Below are positions 1 through 8,919 of a DNA stretch of 9,534 nucleotides, piece by piece. Origin of the DNA: an uncultured Porphyromonas sp. Its GTDB lineage: Bacteria; Bacteroidota; Bacteroidia; Bacteroidales; Porphyromonadaceae. The notes beneath the pieces were generated by a model, which did not search any database, was not told the DNA's origin, and saw nothing but the letters and a program-made list of their open reading frames with translations. The translations under genes and the position numbers were made by a program. Location of the stretch: the NCBI GenBank assembly GCA_927910985.1, contig CAKMOP010000155.1:1-9534 (forward strand), in the 5' to 3' direction. The first letter of the stretch is position 1. The number at the start of each line of letters is the position of its first letter.

Positions 1-1177
<1,177 letters not shown>

Positions 1178-1335
1178 CAATATTTTTATTGTACTTTGTT
1201 CTGTTTGTCTTGCTCTGAAATGATTCTTGCTCAGATTTATTAGTGTATCTCTACCTAAGTAAAGGTCGTAATTGACGGTTAGGTCTTTCGTTCCCTAAAC
1301 GTTTGTTACTACACTTCTGTTTGTCAATATCAATT

Positions 1336-1348
1336 ATCTCAAAGATCT
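1336..1348 (-). promoter_or_regulatory. boxA-like antitermination sequence in the rRNA leader
   Basis: The minus strand reads GATCTTTGAGATA here, about 50 nt downstream of the inferred transcription start. The TCTTTGA core resembles boxA elements (E. coli TGCTCTTTAACA) that load the Nus antitermination complex on rRNA transcripts. Position in the leader supports the call; the match is only partial, so this is tentative. Confidence 0.35.
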
Positions 1349-1402
1349 CTTTCGCCGTTACAACCAGCGTCGCCGCTGTACCGTCCGTTTCTTTTGCGAG
1401 TG

Positions 1403-1435
1403 CAAAGGTAAGGAAATAATCAATTACAATCCAAA
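1403..1435 (-). promoter_or_regulatory. Bacteroidetes-type promoter of the rRNA operon
   Basis: On the minus strand, TACCTTTG at 1410-1403 is an exact match to the Bacteroidetes -7 consensus TAnnTTTG. TTTG at 1435-1432 supplies the -33 element, with a 21-nt spacer. The spacer and the bases upstream are AT-rich, as expected for a strong rRNA promoter. Transcription would start near 1396, giving a leader of about 220 nt before the mature 16S. Consensus and spacing are established for Bacteroides; the start position is inferred. Confidence 0.75.
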
Positions 1436-1599
1436 TCTGAAGGAAAATAAATGGAGAAAGGAGGGAAATCGACGGCTCTTCGCGCGCGTACATTAATTAT
1501 AGGGCAAGGCGAAGGTAGAAAAATGGAGCCCCCTTCTCCCCCACCCCAAAGCAGCACTGCAAGACCCCGTAGCATCCGCGTCAGAAACTTCGCTGAGCA

Positions 1600-1633
1600 A
1601 GCAATATAGGTCAGCACACTGACCTATATTGCT
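1600..1633. repeat. Perfect 15-bp inverted repeat with 4-nt loop
   Basis: AGCAATATAGGTCAG (1600-1614) and CTGACCTATATTGCT (1619-1633) are exact reverse complements separated by CACA. This is made by the inverted first copy and the first direct copy of the array, extended inward by three bases. No T-run follows on either strand, so a simple intrinsic terminator is unlikely; a protein-binding palindrome is equally possible. Confidence 0.8.
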
Positions 1634-1698
1634 CCGCACGAAAACCTATATTGCTCCTCCGACGACCTATATTACTCCGAAAACCAACCTATATTGCT
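1600..1698. repeat. Five-copy phased repeat ACCTATATTGCT, first copy inverted
   Basis: Direct copies of ACCTATATTGCT start at 1622, 1644, 1665 (ATTACT variant) and 1687, so the spacing is 22, 21 and 22 bp. An inverted copy, AGCAATATAGGT, lies at 1600-1611; its centre is 22 bp from that of the first direct copy. Four of the five copies are identical over all 12 bases. A degenerate inverted copy (AGCAATACAGCT, 10 of 12) at 1753-1764 sits 66 bp, three periods, beyond the last direct copy. A period of two helical turns places every copy on the same face of the DNA, as in iterons or cooperative protein-binding arrays. The binding partner is unknown. Confidence 0.8.
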
Positions 1699-1780
1699 AC
1701 AGCTACAAGACTCCGAGCCACCCTGCTGTCGACGATAGACCAGCATCGCCCGAGCAATACAGCTAACGAGCGACACAGAG

Positions 1781-1805
1781 GCAAATACCTACCCATAGGT
1801 ATTGC
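1781..1805. repeat. Small inverted repeat upstream of the C69 gene
   Basis: AATACCTA (1784-1791) pairs perfectly with TAGGTATT (1796-1803) around the loop CCCA. A flanking GC pair extends the stem with one bulged A. It lies about 80 bp before the dipeptidase start codon and could be an operator or 5' leader hairpin. Its function is not evident from sequence. Confidence 0.5.
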
Positions 1806-1887
1806 ACTTCGGGGGGAAATGTCGCAACATTGCAAGACCAAAACGACAACGCAAGTTGCCCCACACTAACCGAAAAAGCAAAGAGTC

Positions 1888-3337
1888 ATGAAACAGAAGA
1901 CCCAAGCAGAACAGTCCATCAAGGACTTTCCTTCAGAATGTACCACCATCATCGTCGGACGCAAGCAGACCACCGACGGCTCGATGATCGTAGCACGCAG
2001 CGAAGACTGGAACGCAGTCCTCGCTAAGAACTTCGAGCTTTACGAAGACACCGACCACGGTCCCGAACGCTTTGTCGCCCTCGACAGCCCCTTCCGCTGC
2101 GACCTCCCTAAGCGTGCCTTAGGCTATTCCGCCCTTGCCCCCTATCACCTGCACGGCCATTGGGGAAGCGCTGGCTTCAATAGCGTCGGCGTCGGAATGA
2201 GTGCTACCGAAAGCATCTTCAGCAGTGACCGCGCCCTCGAAGCCGACCCTCTGATCGCTGACGGCGTAGCAGAAAACTCCGTCTTCAACATCGTCCTGCC
2301 CTACATCCACACAGCGCGCGAAGGTGTCGAACGCTTAGGCTCCCTCATCGAGATGCACGGTGTAGCCGAAGGCTTCGGCGTGGGCTTCGTCGACAGCCAC
2401 GAAATTTGGTACTTAGAGACGGCCTCGGGACACCGCTGGCTCGCCACACGCATCCCCGAAGATCAATACTTCGTCACCGGCAATCAGAGTCGCTTCCGCA
2501 AGTACGACCCGAAGGACAGCGCCAACTACTTAGCCTCGAGCGACCTCATTGAGTTCGCCATCCAGCACGGGCTCTACGACCCAGCCAAGGGCGAATTTGA
2601 CTTCCACGCTGCCTACATACGCGATGTCGAGCTGGACACCACGTATAACTATCCACGCGTGTGGGGACTGCAAGGCAAGCTCAGCCCTTCGATCAAGAAT
2701 GACGTGACGAAGAACACCTTCCCCGTCTTCGCCCAAGCCGCCGAGCCCATCTCTATTGCGCGCCTACGTCAGCTCTTCCGCTTCCACTACGATGGTACGG
2801 AACACGACCCCTATCTCAACCAGAATCCCAACGAAGTCTACCGCCCTGTGTCTATCTTCCGCACGACGCAGACGCACCTCTTGCACGTTCGCCCCGAGCT
2901 ACCACAAGCCATCGGGCGCATCAATTACGTGGCATTAGGGATGGCTGACCTTGGGGTCTTCCTCCCTCTTTACGAAGGCATTAGCTCGTACCCCAAGGCT
3001 TATACAAAGGGGACGAACACGTCCTCACACGAGTCCGCCTACTGGAAGTTCCGCAAGGTGCAGGCTCTGGGGATGGTGAACTACAACCGCTATGCGCCCA
3101 TCATCAAGAAAGTCTACGCCGACCTTCGAAGCGGAGATGGACCAGCGTCAGCGTGAGATGGAAGAACGCTATCTGGCAGTTTACCAGACGCAGCCACTGT
3201 ATGCGAAGGATCTCCTTCAGGAGTTCTCAGACAAGCTCCTTCGCTCGGCTCTCGAAGTGACCGACCAGCTGATCGAGACGCTCTTCACGCAGCTGACAAT
3301 TGACATCCAGGCCGAATACGAATTCCACGGCGCGTAA
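1888..3337 (+). CDS. C69-family (PepD-like) dipeptidase, single-base frameshift near the 3' end
   Basis: Peptidase of the N-terminal nucleophile class that cleaves dipeptides. After a 17-residue leader, Cys18 starts the family signature (ECTTIIVGRK, then DGS at 30-32 and ARSED), so Cys18 should become the N-terminal nucleophile after self-processing. No signal peptide is seen, suggesting a cytosolic enzyme. The frame starting at ATG 1888 ends at 3156 after 422 residues, but its last ten are non-homologous. From 3125 the +1 frame continues naturally (FEAEMDQRQREMEERYLAVY and on) to a stop at 3335-3337. Removing one C from the CC at 3123-3124 restores about 482 residues, a normal family length. 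The C-terminal extension is helical and rich in Glu and Gln. The gene stands alone, followed by a terminator. The break may be a sequencing error, a recent mutation or, less likely, recoding. Confidence 0.88.
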
Positions 3338-3357
3338 GTTCCACCGCCGCATAAGTA

Positions 3358-3393
3358 AAACGCCGCCCGCTGCAGTGCAGCGGGGCGGCGTTT
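3358..3393. terminator. Bidirectional intrinsic terminator between convergent genes
   Basis: AAACGCCGCCC (3358-3368) pairs with GGGCGGCGTTT (3383-3393). An upper stem GCTGC/GCAGC (3369-3373 with 3377-3381) closes a three-base loop, with one bulged G at 3382. TTT follows the stem on the plus strand and TTTTACTT on the minus strand. It sits 20 bp after the dipeptidase stop and 25 bp after the bioG stop on the other strand, so it can serve both. Confidence 0.85.
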
Positions 3394-3418
3394 CCTATTG
3401 TGTGAGGTAACCCAAAGG

Positions 3419-4105
3419 TTACTTCCACAGCTCCTCCCAGCAGTGGAAGGCGGTGAGGAGGTAGTGTGGGGTCTTCGGCAGATGCGTGAAGGGGACGCCT
3501 TGGATACGCCAGTAATTCTCTTGGCTCGCTGGAGGGACGACCCGATCATCTTCGCCGATGAAGGCTCTTGTCCACAGCCCGAAGGCCGATGGCTTCGGCA
3601 GAAGATGCGGCTGATCCTTATCCTCTGTGAAGGGACGGACGAACTCATCATAGAGCGCAGCCGTAGAGCGTAGCCGCACCTCTTCGTAGAGGTGGCGGTA
3701 GGTCTTCCCCCCGAGCATATGGCGGTCAAAGCGCACACGGTTCTCCTCCGTTAGCCCCTCGAGCGTCTTGCGGAAGAAGACTTCGGAAATGCCCACGGCT
3801 TCATCGACCTGGTAGCCCGTGCCACCCAAGGCCGTACCCGAGATGACCCGAGGACGAAGTTCCTCACGAGCAGCAAAGAAGCGGTCAGCTGCCCAAATAC
3901 CCATCGACCATGCCACCAGGCGGATCTCCCGATAAGGGCTGAAATCGAACTCGAAGTCATCACTACGATAGTCCCAGAGGACGAGTAAGTCGTGCCCTTT
4001 GGGGAGCCCTAAATGCTCAACGGCAATCGGGCCTAACGCCCAGCCATTGAAGTAAAGCACCAGCCGATCAGTGGGCTCAAGCGCAGGGCGGAAGAGTTGC
4101 TCCAT
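3419..4105 (-). CDS. bioG: BioG-like (DUF452) pimeloyl-ACP methyl ester esterase
   Basis: Alpha/beta-hydrolase of the DUF452/BioG family, which removes the methyl group from pimeloyl-ACP methyl ester so that pimeloyl-ACP can enter biotin ring assembly. The 228-residue length is typical. Family features are the N-terminal strand LVLYFNGWAL (residues 15-24) with the family FNGWA motif, the DYR segment at 45-47, and the nucleophile elbow AWSMG (65-69) with Ser67. Asp186 or Asp187 in GEDDRVVPP and His214 in TPHYLL complete a plausible triad. It starts 3 bp after the DUF695 stop codon, so the two are co-transcribed and probably translationally coupled. No bioC, bioF, bioA or bioD lies nearby, so the specific biotin role rests on family membership. 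Some DUF452 members have no tested function. Confidence 0.8.
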   Translation of the reverse strand: MEQLFRPALEPTDRLVLYFNGWALGPIAVEHLGLPKGHDLLVLWDYRSDDFEFDFSPYREIRLVAWSMGIWAADRFFAAREELRPRVISGTALGGTGYQVDEAVGISEVFFRKTLEGLTEENRVRFDRHMLGGKTYRHLYEEVRLRSTAALYDEFVRPFTEDKDQPHLLPKPSAFGLWTRAFIGEDDRVVPPASQENYWRIQGVPFTHLPKTPHYLLTAFHCWEELWK

Positions 4106-4108
4106 AGC

Positions 4109-4552
4109 CTAATCTTCGTCTGAGTCGTCGCTCTCGAGGGCGAGCATCTCGTGGTAGTCGCTCCAGTCCTCGTCTTCCTGACACTGAATCTCGAGAGGAA
4201 GTGTGGGATAAGGCGCGAGGCATTCGTTGAGTCGCTCTCCGAAGGACGGCAGGTGACGCGTGTAGAAGGTCCAGTCCTTCTGCCCTCCTCCGGTGTAGTT
4301 CCCCGTGAGGATGGCGAGCTTGTCCTTCTCCATGATGCGGCGGAGCTTGGGCTCGATCTCTTCAATAAGGCGAGCGGTCTCCTCATCAGGCATCCCATCG
4401 GGCTCAGCCGTATAGGGCCAAGCGATGTCGACACGCACACGGAGCTTGCCGCTCTCGATGAACTGCGTCAAGCCCTTGCGGACGGTCAAGAGGACAATAG
4501 CTCCTTCTTCGGTATGGCTCACGCTGGTGAACCAGTCATCGGTAAGTATCAT
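4109..4552 (-). CDS. DUF695 domain-containing protein
   Basis: A 147-residue protein resembling the DUF695 family, whose function is not established. Family-like features are the N-terminal TDDWFT (4-9), RVDIAWPY followed by DGMPDEET in the middle, the LTGNYTGGGQKDWTFYTR segment, and an acidic C-terminal tail ending ESDDSDED. It is cytosolic by appearance, with no signal peptide or membrane segment. I start it at ATG 4552 (MILTDDWF) rather than further upstream. Homologues begin near this point, and a -7 box at 4579-4586 would put the transcription start near 4572, leaving a 20-nt leader. It is the first gene of a two-gene unit with the BioG-like esterase, only 3 bp downstream. Confidence 0.75.
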   Translation of the reverse strand: MILTDDWFTSVSHTEEGAIVLLTVRKGLTQFIESGKLRVRVDIAWPYTAEPDGMPDEETARLIEEIEPKLRRIMEKDKLAILTGNYTGGGQKDWTFYTRHLPSFGERLNECLAPYPTLPLEIQCQEDEDWSDYHEMLALESDDSDED

Positions 4553-4578
4553 ATAATATATGTAGGTCGTTTCTCCCC

Positions 4579-4586
4579 CAAAGGTA
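4579..4586 (-). promoter_or_regulatory. Promoter -7 box for the DUF695-bioG unit
   Basis: The minus strand reads TACCTTTG, an exact TAnnTTTG match and the same octamer as in the rRNA promoter of this window. A TTG at 4605-4603 could be the -33 element, but the 16-nt spacer is shorter than the usual 19-21. The distance to ATG 4552 fits a short leader. Confidence 0.5.
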
Positions 4587-4689
4587 CGCAATCTCCGCCC
4601 TGCAACTTCCACCCCTCGCCCGACGAAGCTCCATAAATACGAACACGTTCACAGCGTAAGACGAGTCCGAAGCAGCTTGCATCAACACC

Positions 4690-4742
4690 CTTTCCAAGCG
4701 TGGAAAATAAACTTTCCAATGGGAGGAACGAAGGCTTTCCAA
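4690..4742. repeat. Phased CTTTCCAA repeats with an interleaved inverted copy
   Basis: Three exact CTTTCCAA octamers lie at 4690-4697, 4712-4719 and 4735-4742, spaced 22 and 23 bp. An inverted TGGAAA at 4701-4706 sits about midway between the first two, forming TTTCCA-AGCG-TGGAAA. A weaker GGGAGGAA at 4721-4728 sits at the next half period. The array therefore alternates orientation about every 11 bp, which suggests a protein-binding region, although no protein can be named. Confidence 0.6.
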
Positions 4743-4898
4743 AGGAGGAAGAGCTGGCGAAGACACGACCGAAGCTGAGCATCCCCAGCAGAGTGGAGGG
4801 ACATAGCACAAGCAAAGGACTTTAGGAAGGCAGGGCTCGGAGGGGGTGAGTTTATTAAGAAAATGGACGGAAGCTCGGGGACATTGCGCGAAAAGCGG

Positions 4899-4906
4899 TA
4901 TATTTG
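4899..4906 (+). promoter_or_regulatory. Promoter -7 box for the DEAD-box helicase gene
   Basis: TATATTTG is an exact TAnnTTTG match ending 26 bases before ATG 4933. No good TTG or TTTG is present at the usual -33 distance; the nearest TTG, at 4884-4886, is too close. The start of transcription would be near 4913, with a leader of about 20 nt, which also argues against the upstream GTG 4846 as the start codon. Confidence 0.5.
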
Positions 4907-4932
4907 CTTATAAATCAAGCATTGTAGCATTA

Positions 4933-6317
<1,385 letters not shown>

Positions 6318-6344
6318 ATAGCTCCCCTTAGTACCCTCCTCCCC

Positions 6345-7567
6345 ATGACACCCAAACTACTCGACGACCTCAGCCAAGAGACCAAGAAGGGCTTGAACAA
6401 GCTCCGTGTCATCAACTACCTCCTGCGTAATAAGACCGCCACGATGACGGACATAGCCAAGGAGCTATACGTCAGCGTCCCCACAGCGTCTAAGATCCTC
6501 CAAGAGCTCCAAGATGGAGGCTGTATCCAGGGGCAAGGCAAGCTGGAAATCGGCGTTGGTCGCTTCCCCCTCCTCTTCGGTCTGAACCCCGAAGGAGGCT
6601 ACTTCATCGGCGTAGACATCAAGCGCACCAGCATGCACATCGGCTTGATCAACCTGCAGAGCGACCTCATCTGCGCCGACTACGATATACCTTACAGCCT
6701 TGAGAACACCCCCGAAGCCCTCGAAGCTCTTTGCCGCGAGATCCGCGCCTTCATCACACGCCACGGCATCCAGCCCAAGGAGGTACTCAACATCAACGTC
6801 AATCTCCCAGGGCGCATCAATCCCGTCTCTGGGCATAGCTATAGCCTCTTCAACTTCTTCGGCGATCGTCCGCTCTCCGAGATCCTGAGTAGCAAGCTCG
6901 CCCTGCGCGTCTCCATCGACAACGACACGCGAGGGATGGCCTTCGGGGAGTTCACCGCTGGATGCACCAAAGACCAGGAAGTCAACACCGTCCTCTACGT
7001 CAACGTCAGCTGGGGGCTCGGCCTCGGGATCATCCAGGACAAGCAGATCTACTTCGGTAAGTCGGGCTTCTCGGGTGAGTTTGGGCACATCTCCGTCTTC
7101 GACAACCAGATCCTCTGCCACTGCGGTAAGAAGGGTTGCCTCGAGACCGAAGTCAGTGGGCAGGCTATGTGCCGTAAGATTCAGGATCGCATCCGTGCTG
7201 GCGAGAGCTCGATCCTCTCTGACATCGTCCTCTCTGGCGAGAAGCTCCGTATGAGCGACCTCATCAGCGCCTGCGCCCAAGAAGATATGCTCTGCCTGCA
7301 AGTGCTGAGCGAATTGGGACGCGAATTAGGGAAGCAGATTGCCAACCTCATCAATGTCTTTAACCCCGAACTCGTAATCATCGGAGGCAGCCTCGCTGAT
7401 GCTGGGGGTACCTTACCCAGCAGATCGAAGCCTCGGTACGCATCTATTCGATGAGCGTCGTGACGCGCGACACGGAGATCCGCACCGCCACCTTGGGCGA
7501 CCGTGCTGGGCTGGTTGGAGCTTGTATGCTCGCCCGCTCACGCCGCTTCGCTGAGCCTGGGAAGTAA
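6345..7567 (+). CDS. ROK-family transcriptional regulator (NagC/XylR-like), frameshifted near the C-terminus
   Basis: Repressor-type ROK protein: an N-terminal winged helix-turn-helix (about 17-60, TMTDIAKELYVSVPTASKIL) binds DNA, and a sugar-kinase-like domain senses a sugar or sugar phosphate. The kinase-domain entry is GVDIKRTSMHIGL, where the DxGGT phosphate loop is degenerate, as is usual for regulators. The ROK zinc site is intact: His248 in GEFGH and Cys258, Cys260, Cys265 in CHCGKKGC. VIIGGSLADAG is the late glycine motif. After the G run at 7404-7408 the original frame turns to nonsense and stops at 7454. The other frame continues YLTQQIEASVRIYS to LGDRAGLVGACMLA and stops at 7565-7567, matching the family C-terminus. 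One lost base, probably a G, explains this; repaired length is about 407 residues. The ligand and target genes cannot be named. Short gap to the helicase suggests one transcript. Confidence 0.88.
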
Positions 7568-7595
7568 TCCCTTCCTCGGGAGCACATCCGTCACA

Positions 7596-7646
7596 AAAGC
7601 ACTCGCCCCAGCTTATCCCTCGTGGATAGGCTGGGGCGAGTGCTTT
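7596..7646. terminator. Strong bidirectional intrinsic terminator
   Basis: The arms 7596-7618 and 7624-7646 form a 23-bp stem: 17 perfect pairs from AAAGCACTCGCCCCAGC, one T-G wobble, then TATCC/GGATA, closing on the five-base loop CTCGT. TTTAT follows on the plus strand, and TTTTGTGA on the minus strand. It lies between the convergent ends of the ROK gene (7567) and folE (7685) and can end both transcripts. Confidence 0.92.
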
Positions 7647-7684
7647 ATGCTTCCCTCACACGGGAGGGGCAAGGAGGAAGCGAA

Positions 7685-8308
7685 CTAACGGCCGTGGGTG
7701 ATGAGCTGCATAAACTCCTCCCGCGTCTTAGCTTCGCGGAAGGCACCCGTGAAGTCGCTCGTGGTGGTGTAGGAATTCTGCTTCTCGACACCACGCATCT
7801 GCATACACATATGCTGGCCTTCGATGACCACAATGACTCCGAGGGGATTGAGTGCCTCCTGGATGCAGTCCTTGATTTGCGTGGTGAGCCGCTCCTGTAC
7901 CTGCAGGCGGCGAGCGAAGACATCCACAATACGGGGGAGCTTCGATAGCCCCGTGATGTAGCCATTGGGGATGTAACCGATATGCACCTTCCCGAAGAAG
8001 GGGAGCATATGGTGCTCACAGAGGGAGTAGAAGTCAATATCCTTGACGATGACCATCTGGCGATACTCTTCACGGAACATCGCCGAGCGAAGAATCTCCT
8101 TCGGGTCTTTGCGCACCCCAGAGGTGAGGAAACGCATGGCCTTAGCGACACGCTCGGGGGTCTTCACCAGCCCTTCACGCTCGGGGTCTTCGCCCAAAAG
8201 GCGGAGAATTTCGTGGTAGTGATGACGCAGAGCAGCTTCGATGGACTCTTCTTCCTCCGAGTGGAAGGCGAGGGTCTCAGGATCGGGGAGACTATTCTTC
8301 TGAGGCAT
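7685..8308 (-). CDS. folE: GTP cyclohydrolase I
   Basis: Converts GTP to 7,8-dihydroneopterin triphosphate, the first step of folate and pterin synthesis. The 207-residue product from ATG 8308 has the usual family length. It shows the [12 protein letters not shown] segment (47-58), the zinc and active-site block [12 protein letters not shown] (Cys97, His99, His100), [10 protein letters not shown] (120-129), QERLTTQI and [10 protein letters not shown] with Cys168. Cys97, His100 and Cys168 correspond to the family zinc ligands. An in-frame start at 8362 would add 18 residues lying wholly within the SPOR gene and without family resemblance, so I prefer 8308. Its first 17 bases overlap the end of the SPOR gene, implying translational coupling. 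A strong terminator follows. Confidence 0.95.
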   Translation of the reverse strand: MPQKNSLPDPETLAFHSEEEESIEAALRHHYHEILRLLGEDPEREGLVKTPERVAKAMRFLTSGVRKDPKEILRSAMFREEYRQMVIVKDIDFYSLCEHHMLPFFGKVHIGYIPNGYITGLSKLPRIVDVFARRLQVQERLTTQIKDCIQEALNPLGVIVVIEGQHMCMQMRGVEKQNSYTTTSDFTGAFREAKTREEFMQLITHGR

Positions 8309-8828
8309 GGGGAGCAGTGTAGTTGAGGATGCGCACCTTCTCACGGACGACATAGGACTCATGTCCCCAAGCAGGGAGGGCAGTGATCAGACGAGCGCGC
8401 GCCGAGCGAGCCTCCTGCTGCGAGGTGAAGTTGCCTACGGTCAGTCGCCAGAAGGGAGCACGGAAGGTGATGTAGCTACTGAGCGTGGGGGCTATACGGC
8501 GGATGGCTTCGGCACGGGCATAGGCTTCGCTCTTCGCATTGGGAAGATTGCTGTTGAAGACCTGGACACGGTAGCCGTAGAGGATGGAGTAATTGCCATC
8601 ACGAGCCAGCACCGAGGAGCCTCGTGCTGCTGGTGCGCTACCGATAACGCCACGGAGGTCGGGGTCTTGGATGATCGTCACGAAGCCCTCACCAGGGTTG
8701 ATCTGCTCGAGGGCTTCGAGGATGTTGCGTGGTCTGAGCTTCTCAGAGGCCGTCTGCGCCGAGAGCTTCGGGGCGAAGAGACTGCACAAGGTGAGGAGCA
8801 CAAGCGTGAACTGAATGCGTCTAAGCAT
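8292..8828 (-). CDS. Secreted SPOR-domain protein
   Basis: A 178-residue exported protein. It starts [18 protein letters not shown], a positively charged hydrophobic signal peptide with probable cleavage after KLSA. It ends with a SPOR-like repeat of about 75 residues ([40 protein letters not shown]). SPOR domains bind denuded glycan strands of peptidoglycan, often at division sites, so a periplasmic cell-envelope role is likely but unproven. ATG 8828 is preferred over GTG 8840 because it begins a compact signal peptide. The gene lies between tpiA and folE, overlaps the folE start by 17 bases, and is preceded by a hairpin after tpiA that may lower read-through. Partner proteins are not visible. 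Confidence 0.8.
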   Translation of the reverse strand: MLRRIQFTLVLLTLCSLFAPKLSAQTASEKLRPRNILEALEQINPGEGFVTIIQDPDLRGVIGSAPAARGSSVLARDGNYSILYGYRVQVFNSNLPNAKSEAYARAEAIRRIAPTLSSYITFRAPFWRLTVGNFTSQQEARSARARLITALPAWGHESYVVREKVRILNYTAPHASEE

Positions 8829-8871
8829 CTGGAGTAACACTGAGGGATCGATGAAAAGAGGGAGAAAAGGA

Positions 8872-8905
8872 TTTAGCCACCCCCGTGATAAGAGGGGTGG
8901 CTAAA
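8872..8905 (-). terminator. Hairpin between tpiA and the SPOR gene (terminator or attenuator)
   Basis: TTTAGCCACCCC (8872-8883) and GGGGTGGCTAAA (8894-8905) form a perfect 12-bp stem with a 10-nt loop. On the minus strand the stem is followed by TCCTTTTCTCCCTCTTTTC, which is T-rich but not a pure T-run. It lies 15 bp after the tpiA stop and could end part of the tpiA transcript, leaving less read-through into the SPOR gene and folE. Confidence 0.65.
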
Positions 8906-8919
8906 GGGAGAGAGGAAGG

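Larger units (their letters stand above)
1178..1887. other. Non-coding region between 16S rRNA and the C69 dipeptidase gene
   Basis: No convincing gene is present in these 710 bases. The minus-strand ORFs here overlap the rRNA promoter and leader, and their products look like random translations. From left to right it holds the rRNA leader (1178-about 1396), the rRNA promoter (1403-1435), a stretch at about 1436-1599 with no recognisable feature, the phased repeat array (1600-1698, with a degenerate copy at 1753-1764) and a small hairpin (1781-1805). I found no TAnnTTTG box for the plus-strand dipeptidase gene, so its promoter is unassigned. Confidence 0.7.
4553..4932. other. Divergent intergenic region
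   Basis: No gene is supported between the DUF695 start and the helicase start. The minus-strand ORFs here have no family resemblance, and the plus-strand extension of the helicase frame back to GTG 4846 runs through its promoter. The region carries promoter boxes at each end and phased TTTCCA/TGGAAA repeats in the middle. I see nothing else recognisable. Confidence 0.6.

Noticed and set aside
1251..1617. Two overlapping minus-strand ORFs upstream of the 16S gene
   Set aside because: They run through the rRNA promoter and leader, and their translations show no domain or family pattern.
1600..1698. Possible CRISPR array
   Set aside because: The repeated unit is only 12 bp and spacers are about 10 bp, far shorter than CRISPR repeats and spacers; no cas genes are present.
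3092..3337. Separate small gene of 81 residues
   Set aside because: Its part from 3125 onward continues the C69 dipeptidase in the +1 frame; its own ATG at 3092 lies inside the dipeptidase coding sequence.
3217..3738. 173-residue minus-strand ORF and neighbouring ORFs over the bioG and DUF695 region
   Set aside because: They overlap clear family genes and a terminator, and their translations are Ser/Arg-rich without recognisable domains.
4846..4932. N-terminal extension of the helicase from GTG 4846
   Set aside because: The extension contains the TATATTTG promoter box, and homologues begin at the ATG at 4933 (MYFDELDL).
6465..7301. 278-residue minus-strand ORF
   Set aside because: It is wholly antisense to the ROK gene and is the acidic Asp/Glu/Val/Ala-rich shadow expected from GC-rich coding DNA.
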